A stretch of 64,000 nt of DNA, taken from Dicyema japonicum (lineage: Eukaryota > Dicyemida > Rhombozoa > Dicyemidae). Both the position numbers and the translations under genes were made by a program. Below the pieces are notes generated by a model. The model was not told where the DNA came from. It did not search any database and was given only the letters and a program-made list of their open reading frames with translations. The stretch is taken from assembly GCA_011109175.1 (NCBI GenBank), contig RDEW01000006.1, forward strand, positions 1,113,989 through 1,177,988, in the 5' to 3' direction. This document shows positions 53,240 to 62,913 of this stretch, one piece after another (within the stretch, counting starts at the first letter, position 1; each line of letters opens with the position of its first letter).

Positions 53240-54842
53240 TATACCCAAGAGACTGGACACTACATGCTCTTAATGTGGTTATGCCAATGCACGCAAATGT
53301 GGACTTTTCTGCTCGTCTTGCGGTGACTTTTTCCACCTCGGATGCATAAAGATGTCTCAGCGGGCTGCATGATCGCTCTGCCTGTGGAACTGCAGTGTCT
53401 GCATGGGCACTGGTCGGAAAACCCAGAAGATCATTTCGAACGAGCACGTCGAACCGAATGAGCCTCTAGACTTCAATGATATGGACAACCTCTTGCTCTT
53501 CTTGTCAGATCTAAGGAAGGCCAGGAAGATTCCAATCAGGATCCCAAGACCCGTCCGGATCCCCGCAGCTACATCCCTGGCCTCTGTAATTGACGATGTT
53601 CTCACTTCCGACGACCAGGAGGCCTGGCTACAACTTCTCAGTTTCGCCCCGATGGCACTTGAGATTCCATTTATCGACTCAAAAGGATATCAACGGAACA
53701 CAGGAGAAAGTATGACACCTGGGAACTCTCTTGCCTCAAAAATGAAGAAGAACATCCAGGTTTTCTATGCACATTCTCTCACCAAGACGGAAGTCATGAA
53801 ACCCAAACATTCTGATTCCAATCCTCCGGTTTCTTTGAATGGCCCGGACAAACTTGGAGAGAGGGTAAATCGTAAACTATTTGAAGGCGAGCGGCGTTGA
53901 GCGTCGTTGCCAGCGACGATACAGTCATGGTTGCGACGCCTGAGAAACATCCATGTCTTCCGGCAGATTACCGCCCATTAGTGCTTTCGGGAAATTTGTC
54001 AAGGACGACCGTCTCAAGTGGAAGCCTTTTGGTCCAAGATATCCTACGTTTTCCAACCGGACTTTCTTGGGAAAAGTCTTCGATGAAGCTCGTCGCGAAT
54101 GGTGTGAAACTGGTTTTGATACGCCGAACGATTCTTCGAGGCAACGTGACTGGGATGAGATCTACTTCAAGAATACCTTCGACATGCTAAAGTCTGAAGC
54201 CAACCATCTCCTCTTTCCGCTGCCAACCATGGGAACGGAGCGTGGCTGGATGCACTCCCGAGTTCCTCCCTGGGGACCCTTTTGGGCGATGACTGTATTC
54301 GGATTAGGATCACACAACGCCTGGGAGTTGATGTTTGCGTCAAACACCAATGTCCTTGTGGAGTGATCGTCGATTCCAAAGGGCTGCATTCGCTCTCGTA
54401 CAAAAGGAGTGCGGGCAGAGCACCCCGCCATGCTGCTATGAACAACATTGTCATGCGTGCTCTTGAAGCTGTAGGCTTTCCGGCAGTACTGGAGCCCGTG
54501 GGATTGGACCGCGGAGACTGGAAAAGACCGGATGGGTTAACTATCTTTCCGTTCACTGAGGGAAAATCGCTCGTATGAAACTGCACTGTTGTGGATTCTT
54601 TCTCGAACTCGATGATACTCATTTAAGCGCAGTCTGCTGGATCGGCAGCTGATCTGGTCGAGAAAATCAAGATTAAAAAATATGGCAGAATTGGAGGCCT
54701 CTACCGTTTTGTACCGGTGGCAATCGAGACGTCTGGTGCGGCGGGAAGTATCACAGCCTCTTTCCTGAAAGAAATCATGATCGAATCTCGCTTCTGTACA
54801 TTACGGTTGAATGCTCCATGCATCTACGATGTTTTTTCTTGA
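53240..54842 (+). mobile_element. PHD-finger retroelement lacking its reverse transcriptase
   Basis: Three parts remain. A PHD-like finger (CGYANARKCGLFCSSCGDFF, HLGCIKM, WNCSVCMG) lies at 53262-53415 with two stops. An N-terminal region follows at 53403-53900: MDNLLLFLSDLRKARKIPIR, IPRPVRIPAATSLASVIDDV and SLASKMKKNIQVF, then in another frame SVVASDDTVMVATPEKHP. The RT is gone, and at about 53950 the sequence passes to the C-terminal domain: RQRDWDEIYFKNTFDMLKSE, ITQRLGVDVCVKHQCPCG, GLHSLSYKRSAGRAPRHAAM, EPVGLDRGDWKRPDGLTIFP and KIKIKKYGRIGG. It parallels the copy at 34690. I infer an internally deleted, non-autonomous derivative. Confidence 0.78.
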
Positions 54843-55763
54843 CGAGTGTGAACATTTCACTGCGGATAGTCTTTTAAGGAAATGCACTCAATAAAAAGAA
54901 AAAAAACAAGTGACGACATTTTGTGGTTTTCCTTCTAAGATTAGTTATCATAACTGTTCTTTACTTAAAATGTGTGTCATGGTATTTATATTTGTTCCAC
55001 TAAATAGGATAACGATTAACAATGATAAAATGAGGTTATTAAATGAAAATTGTAATTTCTTAAGTGCTTGTAAAGTAGTTAAATGCTTGTAGTTAAATAA
55101 GTGTTTGCAGTAGTTAAATTGATTAAGTTTGTCGATTATTATATTTGTGGGCAGTATTTCATAATTAGTTCATTGATTAACATTAAGACAGATTATCTCC
55201 TTACAACATTTCTATATTTGGACTTGATTCTCTTCAAAATGACTGTTTATTATTAAAACTCAGACTTTATCAAAATAATAAACTAAACATAATCAGGTCA
55301 ATTAGAAATTTTATTATATCCGCGTTGTTAGTCTATAATAGACACTATTTGTGTAATGGATTATGTATAATTTAAAATGTATAGGGTTGCACAAATTGTC
55401 TATGTCAAAATCGGCGGGATGGGCATCTTTAACCGCTCTCCATATAACGAACTTGTAGTCTTTTCGCATCTTAAGTGATTTTTGAGATATTTGATAAAAA
55501 TATCGTAGAGGGGGCTGTGTAGTAAGACTCATAAACTCAGAATTAGGACCGATTATTATCTAACCCGAAAAAGGGAACACCAGGAAAGAAGGAATTAAGT
55601 GATCCCGGTAGACCCGAATTAGGATAGATTATGTTGTCAGCTTCTTTGATATGCATTCGATTGTAAAAAAGTTAAATAACAAAAAAAATATTATTTAAAT
55701 TAAAATCAATTTAAATAATAATTATAATATTGATGTGGATTATACCCAAAGAAATAACAAAAA
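54843..55763. other. Intergenic with retroelement tail
   Basis: 54880-54970 resembles the LINE-type 3' UTR at 30940-31030. A minus-strand reading at 55314-55532 (MRKDYKFVIWRAVKDAHPAD) is open but unrecognised. 55560-55605 carries the shared tail GGGAACACCAGGAAAGAAGG with GTGATCCCGGTAGACC. The last 150 bp are AT-rich and should contain the TBC1D9-like promoter. Confidence 0.35.
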
Positions 55764-58700
55764 ATGACAAAAGATGGTAATTATATAATAATATGAAAGG
55801 GAAATTGAGAGAGCCAACATGTTCTTTTCACTACAAATATACCACAATTACTTTATTAATGACAGAAAAGTATATTTTAATAAAATTTGAGAAATCCCGA
55901 ATTGTTTTAATACTCAAACATAAAAAATATAGTATTTATTTTATTTATTCAGTTATTTTCACTGACACGTTCGAGGAAAGTCTAATAATGTGGACTTGGA
56001 TAGAAAATAACCTTCTCCCTACTATTTGTATGTGACTCCTATATTCTAGTTTCCATGGACGAGGAGAATGACATTCTTCCGTTCATCAGTGACAAAATAC
56101 TCTCAATCCTCGAACAACCCTTACCTTTGGAGACAGTAAACACTGACCTTGTGTGTGGTATTAATTATTTTTATGGAGAATTTCCCTGTTTTTACTGGTA
56201 TGACGCAATTCCCATATCTGGGACAGCCTTCATTTGGCTGACTCATTTATCATTCGATTCAAACAAACACCACGTGAAAATAAACTGGTCTTCGTTGTTG
56301 GTTGGTAACGTGGGATGAATTTTTAGGATACAATGCCTCTCCAACACGTCTTCTCCGTTGATGTTGTGACATTTGTAACCCAAAACAGACTTGTTTGTAT
56401 GTGGATGTAATGTAGCACCGTTTTTCAGTGATAAACAATTCCAAAGAGTTTGAAAATATAACGGGAATGATGATAAAACGGAGTAGTGACTCACAAATGG
56501 ATAAGTATTTACTTTATTCATCACAGATACTCCATTCCTATCAAAAGGAGATTATCAGCCATCAAAATATGGGACAGGACAAGGTATATCCCCTCTTATT
56601 TCACACAGAAAGACATTCCATATTTCACAGACGGAGGAACTTAAGAGCTTCACTCCCACCTGTCTATTCGTCCCCTATCTTGAAAAGTCTGTGACTGGCC
56701 ATCTTTTCCTTTCTGACAACTTTTTTTGTTTCACCAGCAAGGTGATTCTTATTTTTATGTAGACTGAAGGACTTGCCTCCTTGGCTATCCCTTTCTACGA
56801 AATTGTCTCTATTTCGTCGGTCTCCCACGAAAAGATTTCCATAATCACACGTGATGAGGTTAACTCTGGATTAACGTTAAGAACACTTATCAATTCACAG
56901 CCATATCTAGCTTGGAATTCGAGGAATCTGTTAGAGTTTTAAATTTGACTTTAAATTTGCATTCTTCCAAACCACCCTGTCTTCACCACCAAGGTCATGT
57001 GGGAATATTATTTTAGACATGGAAACCGCTTTCTGTGCTCTACATCTAAGACAGAACGATTTTAATGAAAGAATGGTAGACAGACTTGCTGAGTGTAACT
57101 GGGAGATGCTTCTTCTTAAAACAGGATGTGGTCCTTGTATGTACAGAATCTCAAAGACAATAGAATATTCCTACTCAGGCATCGTTGAAGGGTACCGTCA
57201 GGATATATGTGTACTCAGGTGCAGTTTATCTGGTTTTTCTACATTTTACTTAAGCGGGATCAACAACCGGACTACTATAGAAGGATTCTCTCTCAGTCAT
57301 GTAATGAAACCATTGCCGATGAGATTGAGAAGGATCTTTATAGGTATTACACTTTTAAACTCAGATCTTTGCCTGAACATCCAGTATTCCGTACAGATAA
57401 GGGAGTCAGGGCCCTTCGTAGACTTTTGACAGCATATGCTATACATAACCCGTCTGTAGGGTACTGCCAGGCCATGAACATTGTTGGGTGTGTCCTTCTG
57501 GTATACTGTGACGAAGAAATCGCTTTTTGGATATTTGTACAGATTTGTGAAGTTCTCTTACCTGATTACTATGATAAAAACGTATTTGGCGCACGTGTGG
57601 ATATACAAGTGTTACGGATGCTCAACAAAAAGTACCTCCCATCAGCTTATGCACTTCATAACATGGGAAGTGATCTTTTCACAGGGATATGTCTCTCTTG
57701 GTTCCTTACCATTTTTATAAACGTGATGCCATTCAACTGTGCTGCCAGAATCATTGATTGCTTCATTTGTGAGGGACCTCCCGTTTGTGTGGTTTGATAT
57801 GATAGATCCTCTTCCGTGTGGCCCTCACCATGTTCAGTCACTGCACCGACGGAATTAATAACGCTAACGAGTATTTTGAGGTCGTCACTGTAATCAACAA
57901 TTATCTTAATCGGATTGTCTACCGGCAAAACAGTATGTGCAACAAAACAGATCCCATTAGAATTGACGACCTTCTCAATAAATCTCACTCTCTTTTTGGT
58001 GGCATTACAATAGGGGAGATTGATTCTCTCCGGACACGCGTTCGTTTATCTATAATGCAGGTTGGTGAGTGGACAATTGTCTAGGACAACGCCAAACGTA
58101 ATATTGACGACGTGATTGGAAGTGCATCTGTGATGAGTCTGCTCTCCCCTTCAGAACTGACACAATTATTTTATGTTTTTAAAGCCAACTTTTTTGGAGA
58201 TCAGTGGACTGACTCTCAGAATCTCTTTGAATTTGAGGACGCAATTTTTGATCCTGCTGACTACTACCGAATAAGATTTGACCAATATTCTCTCCTAATG
58301 AAGAGTCTCACTCCTTATCGTCTTTCCGATGATCTCATACTGAGGATATTTAAAGTTTACGGAAATTTTATATTCCATAGCTGTTGGACAAGTCCTCTTC
58401 CAGTACAATATCTTTTCTTGATTTTTCCTGGCTGATTGGCTTACTCCATAAAGGAGACACATCCAGCATATTAGTTTTACTGTATTTGGCACATCTTTAT
58501 TCCCTTGAAGGTGAGGAATTGAGTTATTCTTAGAATCATCAGATCCCCAGGAAGCTTCCCAACTTCACAAAGGTTGAGGTTACTGTTATTTCCAGATATG
58601 TACCAAATTGTCGTGCAATTTCAAAACAGAATAACTTTTAGTGAATTTCCAAACATCGACTCTGTAATCTGGTTTTTATTATTTAGACTCGATTGCTCAA

Positions 58701-58953
58701 AATGATTCAAAATCTTTACGAGTTAGGGGACGATCAGTTAGCCTCCTCTATTCAAACAGCCTTAGCTTCTATTACAAAGATTGGATGTTGTGCTTTGAGC
58801 TTTGAGAATGAGTCATCTAATGGGAAAAACTTTTATGTTTCCCTCCCTCAGTTTTTAGGTGCCATGATTCATCAATCCTATATTTCATCATTCTTTGAGG
58901 ACAATCGGTGTTCCTTTTTTGATTTAGTGGGTCATATAACAACACAATCATAA
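55764..58953 (+). CDS. TBC1D8/TBC1D9-like Rab GTPase-activating protein
   Basis: Order: a first GRAM region (WTWIENNLLPT; MDEENDILPFISDKILSILE; GTAFIWLTHLSFDS), a second GRAM (VTGHLFLSDNFFCFTSKTEG; LASLAIPFYEIVSISSV), the TBC domain (GPCMYRISKTIEYSYSGIV; EIEKDLYRYY; VGYCQAMNIVGCVLLVY; LLPDYYD; FTGICLSWFLTIFINVMP) and an EF-hand-like C-terminus (LDKSSSSTISFLDF). This is the TBC1D8/9 layout; such proteins stimulate Rab GTP hydrolysis on membranes. Thirteen introns fit: 55777-55799, 56028-56049, 56301-56326, 56397-56428, 56662-56687, 56742-56762, 56994-57016, 57783-57805, 58061-58084, 58355-58380, 58511-58533, 58573-58595, 58664-58686. Junctions near 56850-56960 and 57190-57260 are unresolved; the second covers the GIP..R (catalytic Arg) motif, so catalytic competence is undecided. 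Confidence 0.88.
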
Positions 58954-59190
58954 CTATATTTCTTTTATTATAATTTATTAAATATATGGAGAGTTTAAAT
59001 ATTAAAAATAAGCTCAATCTAAGGGTCCATTTATGCAATAGTTCTGTTATAGTTAGTCAAACAATACATTTGTGATTTGATCTGTGTTTTTAATTCCTAC
59101 AGCCAAATCCCACAATTTGTGCATATAATTTGATAATTGTCCACTTACTGGATTATTTGTGTCTGCATCATTGGGTGTTGTATTCAAATA

Positions 59191-59631
59191 TTAATTAAAT
59201 AATACAGATTGAGTGAACATTTTGATTTTGTTTACTGTAAAGTCCTTCCAATTCCCGTTAGGTTGAAATAAAATAAACCGCATCTGTAAAACATTCTCCA
59301 ATTTGACATCAAACTCGGTTAGCTCAAATGAGTTTTCAGATTCATTTTCAAATTCTGTATGATTCATTAGTTCTTTTCTAGTTACTACAGTAATCCAATT
59401 CCTTAAACAATAAACTAAGTACAACCTAGTATCTCCTGTCTTGTAAATAACCTGAATAGTGATCTGGTGAGTGTAATAGTTATCAAACGTAATCCTTGTT
59501 ATCTACTATAATGTTAACCGACTTGCATTTAAATTTGATTTAAAGTAAATATTGATAACACGACATCCAGAATTGAAGCAATCCTCATATAATAGCACTT
59601 TTCCAATGGATTTAACAACAATATCAATCAT
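59191..59631 (-). CDS. NICN1: Nicolin-1-like protein
   Basis: Nicolin-1 is associated with the tubulin polyglutamylase complex. With one 24-bp intron (59495-59518) the gene gives 417 nt, 138 aa plus stop. The reading is MIDIVVKSIGKVLLYEDCF ... RITFDNYYTHQITIQVIYK, LYLVYCLRNWITVV, LQMRFILFQPNGNWKDFTV and NKIKMF. The ITF.NYYT, CLR(N/D) and LR.ILRQPSP.W..FTVEEL.I blocks of nicolin-1 are all recognisable. It is shorter than animal nicolin-1 (about 213 aa) and lacks the C-terminal third. The start at 59631 faces EFCAB7 with 39 bp between start codons. TBC1D9 ends 237 bp away on the other side. Confidence 0.82.
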
Positions 59632-59670
59632 TGCTTGGAAACTATAAAATAATGTTGCCAGGTTATTTAA
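59632..59670. promoter_or_regulatory. 39-bp space between divergent start codons
   Basis: The NICN1-like ATG (complement of 59629-59631) and the EFCAB7-like ATG (59671) are separated by only 39 bp. Both 5' UTRs and any shared promoter must lie here or within the opposite gene. No TATA motif is obvious. Confidence 0.6.
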
Positions 59671-61647
59671 ATGACATCAATTGAGTCTAAATTATATGAA
59701 AATTGTAAAGCCTCATTCTACAATTATTATTTGGGATTAAATTATTTGATTAATTCAGAGGAAGAATTCATGACTTGTATTTTAATTATTTATAATTAGT
59801 ACTACAAATGGCAGGACTAAATCCTCCAAGTCACAAAGTCAAACTGCTATGGAAAGAAAACAAAGGTAAGCAGGCTTTGATAAACAGATTCCTTCACTTT
59901 CAACCGTTTCTGTCAGGCCTCATCACAATTCCAACAAATTGACAAAAAATCCTTGCTCGAAAAGTTTAAAAAATTGGACAAAAATGATAATGGATATTTA
60001 AACAAGAATGACATTCTAAAAATGCTCAGTCAGGTAATTTATGTGTGAAATTTAGTATAACCAAGGAAGACGATGTGATGACGTACAAGTCCTTCTAAAT
60101 GAGATGTACTTTGAAAATGATAGATTTTACTATGAAAAAGTTATTTTTTGAGTAAAACCAGTTTTGTGATGATTTTGAGCTCGCAACTGAAAAGTTATTA
60201 AATTTAATGAAAAATGAACTGGATAGTTCACAAAAAGGTAAAATGATGTAATATTAAGAAAAATCTCCAAAGGGAATCCTGAAAGCAACTAAAGTAGAAA
60301 AACCAATAAAAACGTTAAAGAAAGAAATATTTCAGTACAATTTAGGGACTCTTAACATAATTAATAAAATAAACAGTACAATATTCAGGACATATGATTT
60401 TAAAGTAAATAATTAATTTCATAGAAATATCACTATACTTCACTTAATGGTTGTTTCTACTATGACGCAAGTGATGTTATGTGGTCACACGTGTACGAAC
60501 TTAAAGTCACCCATAAATGTTCTCCTATTATTTACATCAGTCCAAGTTTGTATTTTAATAATTCAGTTCAACGGAGTAATTTTATTTTTACATTCTTACT
60601 TGACCAGTTTGGACATTTAGCAGGAGTATCGTCCTTAAAGGACCAAAATGGAGTAAATATGTTTATAAAATTAGGTATACATCACCAATCTAAAGTTACA
60701 ACCGGGAACCTACACGTTGGTACCATACGCAATCAATTCTCCTATATCAGTCAAAAAAGACTACAAATCAACCATCCTAGTTAGAAAGGACAAGAGTGGA
60801 CAGTTCAGACTTTCAGAAAGATGCTTGTATTTGTTATTATCATTTAAAGGACTGCAGTTACGAAAGCATTTGAAATTTTAGATTTAAATAATGATGGGTT
60901 CTTGGATTTATTAGAATTTAATTTTTACTACTTATTAACAACAGGGGAGACCATTAACCAAGAAATATGGTTACAACTTAAAAGTAATTTATTTTTGTTG
61001 AAATTCAGCAAAGGGGTTTGCAACAGATTCAGGTGTAAGCTTACACGACTTGATAAATCTGATGGAGTTGGAATTGAAAGCAAATTCAGGACAAGTCCAC
61101 GATATCTGGACTACTTTGATTCTTCTTGGGTTCGACAGTTCACTTAATTGTGTTAAAGTAATGAATTTGTCAAATCCAGAATATTCCCTTTGAGATGACT
61201 TGTTTTAATAAAAACAAAAAGTTAACTTTTGAAGTGAAGGCTCTAAGAAACACAAACTCAGAGCTCATAAAAATATTTAGAAATTCACAATCTCAGAACG
61301 TATAACCGTTTTCTCTATTCAGGTTCAAAAAAGGACTATTCCAGTTCTATCTGACTTTTCATCATATTCGATAAATACTGACTTGTTTGTGCTTATTATT
61401 TACGACAATCAGGTAATAATCATGGTTTATGGTAGTTGGACAAACAAGTAGAAATTGAATACAATGTCTCAGATAGTCATAATCTCCAATCAATCAACTC
61501 TAAATTTTCTGGAAATTTCAAATTGATGCCAAAATCTAAATCTGTTTAATATTTTTAATATTTTAGAATTCATTTGGGTACATAAGTTGTGATAATGTCT
61601 CAGAATATAAATTTACTTCAAACGAAATTATTAGAATCACTGAATAA
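59671..61647 (+). CDS. EFCAB7: EFCAB7-like EF-hand ciliary protein (14 exons)
   Basis: EFCAB7 is an EF-hand scaffold at the ciliary base that acts with IQCE in Hedgehog signalling. Thirteen introns fit: 59777-59799, 59866-59887, 60034-60055, 60140-60161, 60238-60258, 60405-60424 (20 bp), 60720-60750 (31), 60827-60849, 60984-61008, 61158-61179, 61300-61322, 61413-61435, 61544-61566. They leave 1677 nt, exactly 559 codons; human EFCAB7 is about 630 aa. Landmarks are LYENCKASFYNYYLGLNYL, LLQMAGLNPPSHKVKLLW, KFKKLDKNDNGYLNKND (EF-hand), LNGCFYYDASDVMWSHVYEL, SPIIYISPSLYF, LDLNNDGFLDLLEFNFYYLL (EF-hand), VHDIWTTLILLGFDSSLNCV and NIPFEMTCFNKNKKL. A stop-free 21-bp GT-AG stretch near 60675-60695 might be another intron. 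Confidence 0.9.
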
Positions 61648-62368
61648 TTTTACTTAATATATTTAATTGTTCACTTTTCATTAACAATTACAAAATCTCC
61701 AACTGTCCGTTTAAAGATTTTTCACTGAATTCCATGTTAGGAAGGCTTGTCCCACTGTGGACCAGATAGTGTCAGGGATAGGATGAGACTAATATATGAG
61801 GGTGATCAGACTACCTTCATGAAAGCAATTTTTCCGTTCAAAGCGGTGCACTCATAAGTTTTTGAATTTCTGGGTCGAAGAGATAGTACAGTCTTGACCC
61901 GTATAACAACGTGATGCCGTGGTACGAGTACAATATTTTCTTAAGAAAGTATTGTTCTGCTCGATGGTAGCAATCTAAATCTCCTTGTGGAGGTCAGTGT
62001 GAAAAAATAACGGTTTTTTATTTTGTGTATGACATTTATATGACACGACGAGGAGGTTGATCACATCGTCATAAGAAATTGAGTAAAAATTAGTAAAGAC
62101 AATAAGCAAAACTCGCTTCTCTTGCAGTAGTTCATTGTGGGTATTACAGTTATTAAAAATCTCATTCAGCATCAGTTGTACCAACAATTTCACTATTATC
62201 AAAACTCTCTTAAGATCGAAACTTTAAATCCGATAATACCGATTCCTGCCTATCTTTGCAAGTCAGATTTGTGAGAATGAATAAGTTGTGGTAGCTAGAG
62301 TAAGCTGGTTTATCTGTGTATGACAATCCAATTAATAAAACTAAGAAACCACGAGTATTAAAAATCAA
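61648..62368. other. Convergent intergenic region
   Basis: Between the stop codons of EFCAB7 (+) and the LEM gene (-), so both 3' UTRs are here. No transposon copy or coding exon recognised. Confidence 0.4.
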
Positions 62369-62874
62369 CTAATCAATGACGTATTGTTTGTTGTCCTCCA
62401 TTAGAAGGTATAAAAGAGTTAAAACAAAGACAACAACAAAGAACAGTCGAATCTATAATTATAAAAAAAACAAACAATCCATCTCATGTATCGATATGAC
62501 TGTTTTGGAGGGGCTACCACAAAGTTCTTATAGTTGTGAATCGTTGGTCTGGCACTCACTCCATACGCTCTTGAAGTATTGGTGTACACTCCACTAGGGC
62601 GTGTAGAATTCATTGTGGAGGATAGACATGGAAGATCGTTGAACTGATCACTATCGCAGTCGCTGTCATCTGTCGGTAAATCGCAAGTGGAATTTTCTTG
62701 TAGTTTTTGTAGTCGCATTTTGTACACTTTTCTGGTACTATCTGAAGAGGTATTTATAAAAAGAATACCTGTGAGAGGACCTACACTGATGTTGTGACTA
62801 CGAAGAGATGACCGTAACTCAACATCAGTTAAATCGCTAATTTCTTGACTAAGGTTTGAAAATCGGCTCATCAC
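62369..62874 (-). CDS. LEM-domain inner nuclear membrane protein (emerin-like)
   Basis: LEM proteins tie the inner nuclear membrane to chromatin through BAF. Two introns: 62742-62768 (27 bp, in frame and stop-free) and 62453-62475 (23 bp). Spliced length is 456 nt, 151 aa plus stop. The LEM domain is at residues about 10-48: LTDVELRSSLRSHNISVGPL, joined by the first intron to TDSTRKVYKMRLQKLQ; the GP.....TR..Y..KL signature is complete. A Ser/Thr/Asp-rich linker follows, and the second intron creates a C-terminal membrane helix, IIRLFFVVVFVLTLLYLLM, with a short tail EDNKQYVID. This N-terminal LEM, linker, single C-terminal TM layout is that of emerin. Its start is 39 bp from the stop of the upstream polycystin gene, same strand. 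Confidence 0.9.
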
Positions 62875-62913
62875 ACAATAAGACGGCGGGTAATATTTAA
62901 AAAAATTAAAAAA

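Noticed and set aside
57190-57260. A specific splice choice across the GIVEG region of the TBC gene
   Set aside because: Several GT-AG pairs are possible (27, 33, 36 and 44 bp) and none both keeps frame and preserves the expected GIP..R..W motif, so I left it unresolved.
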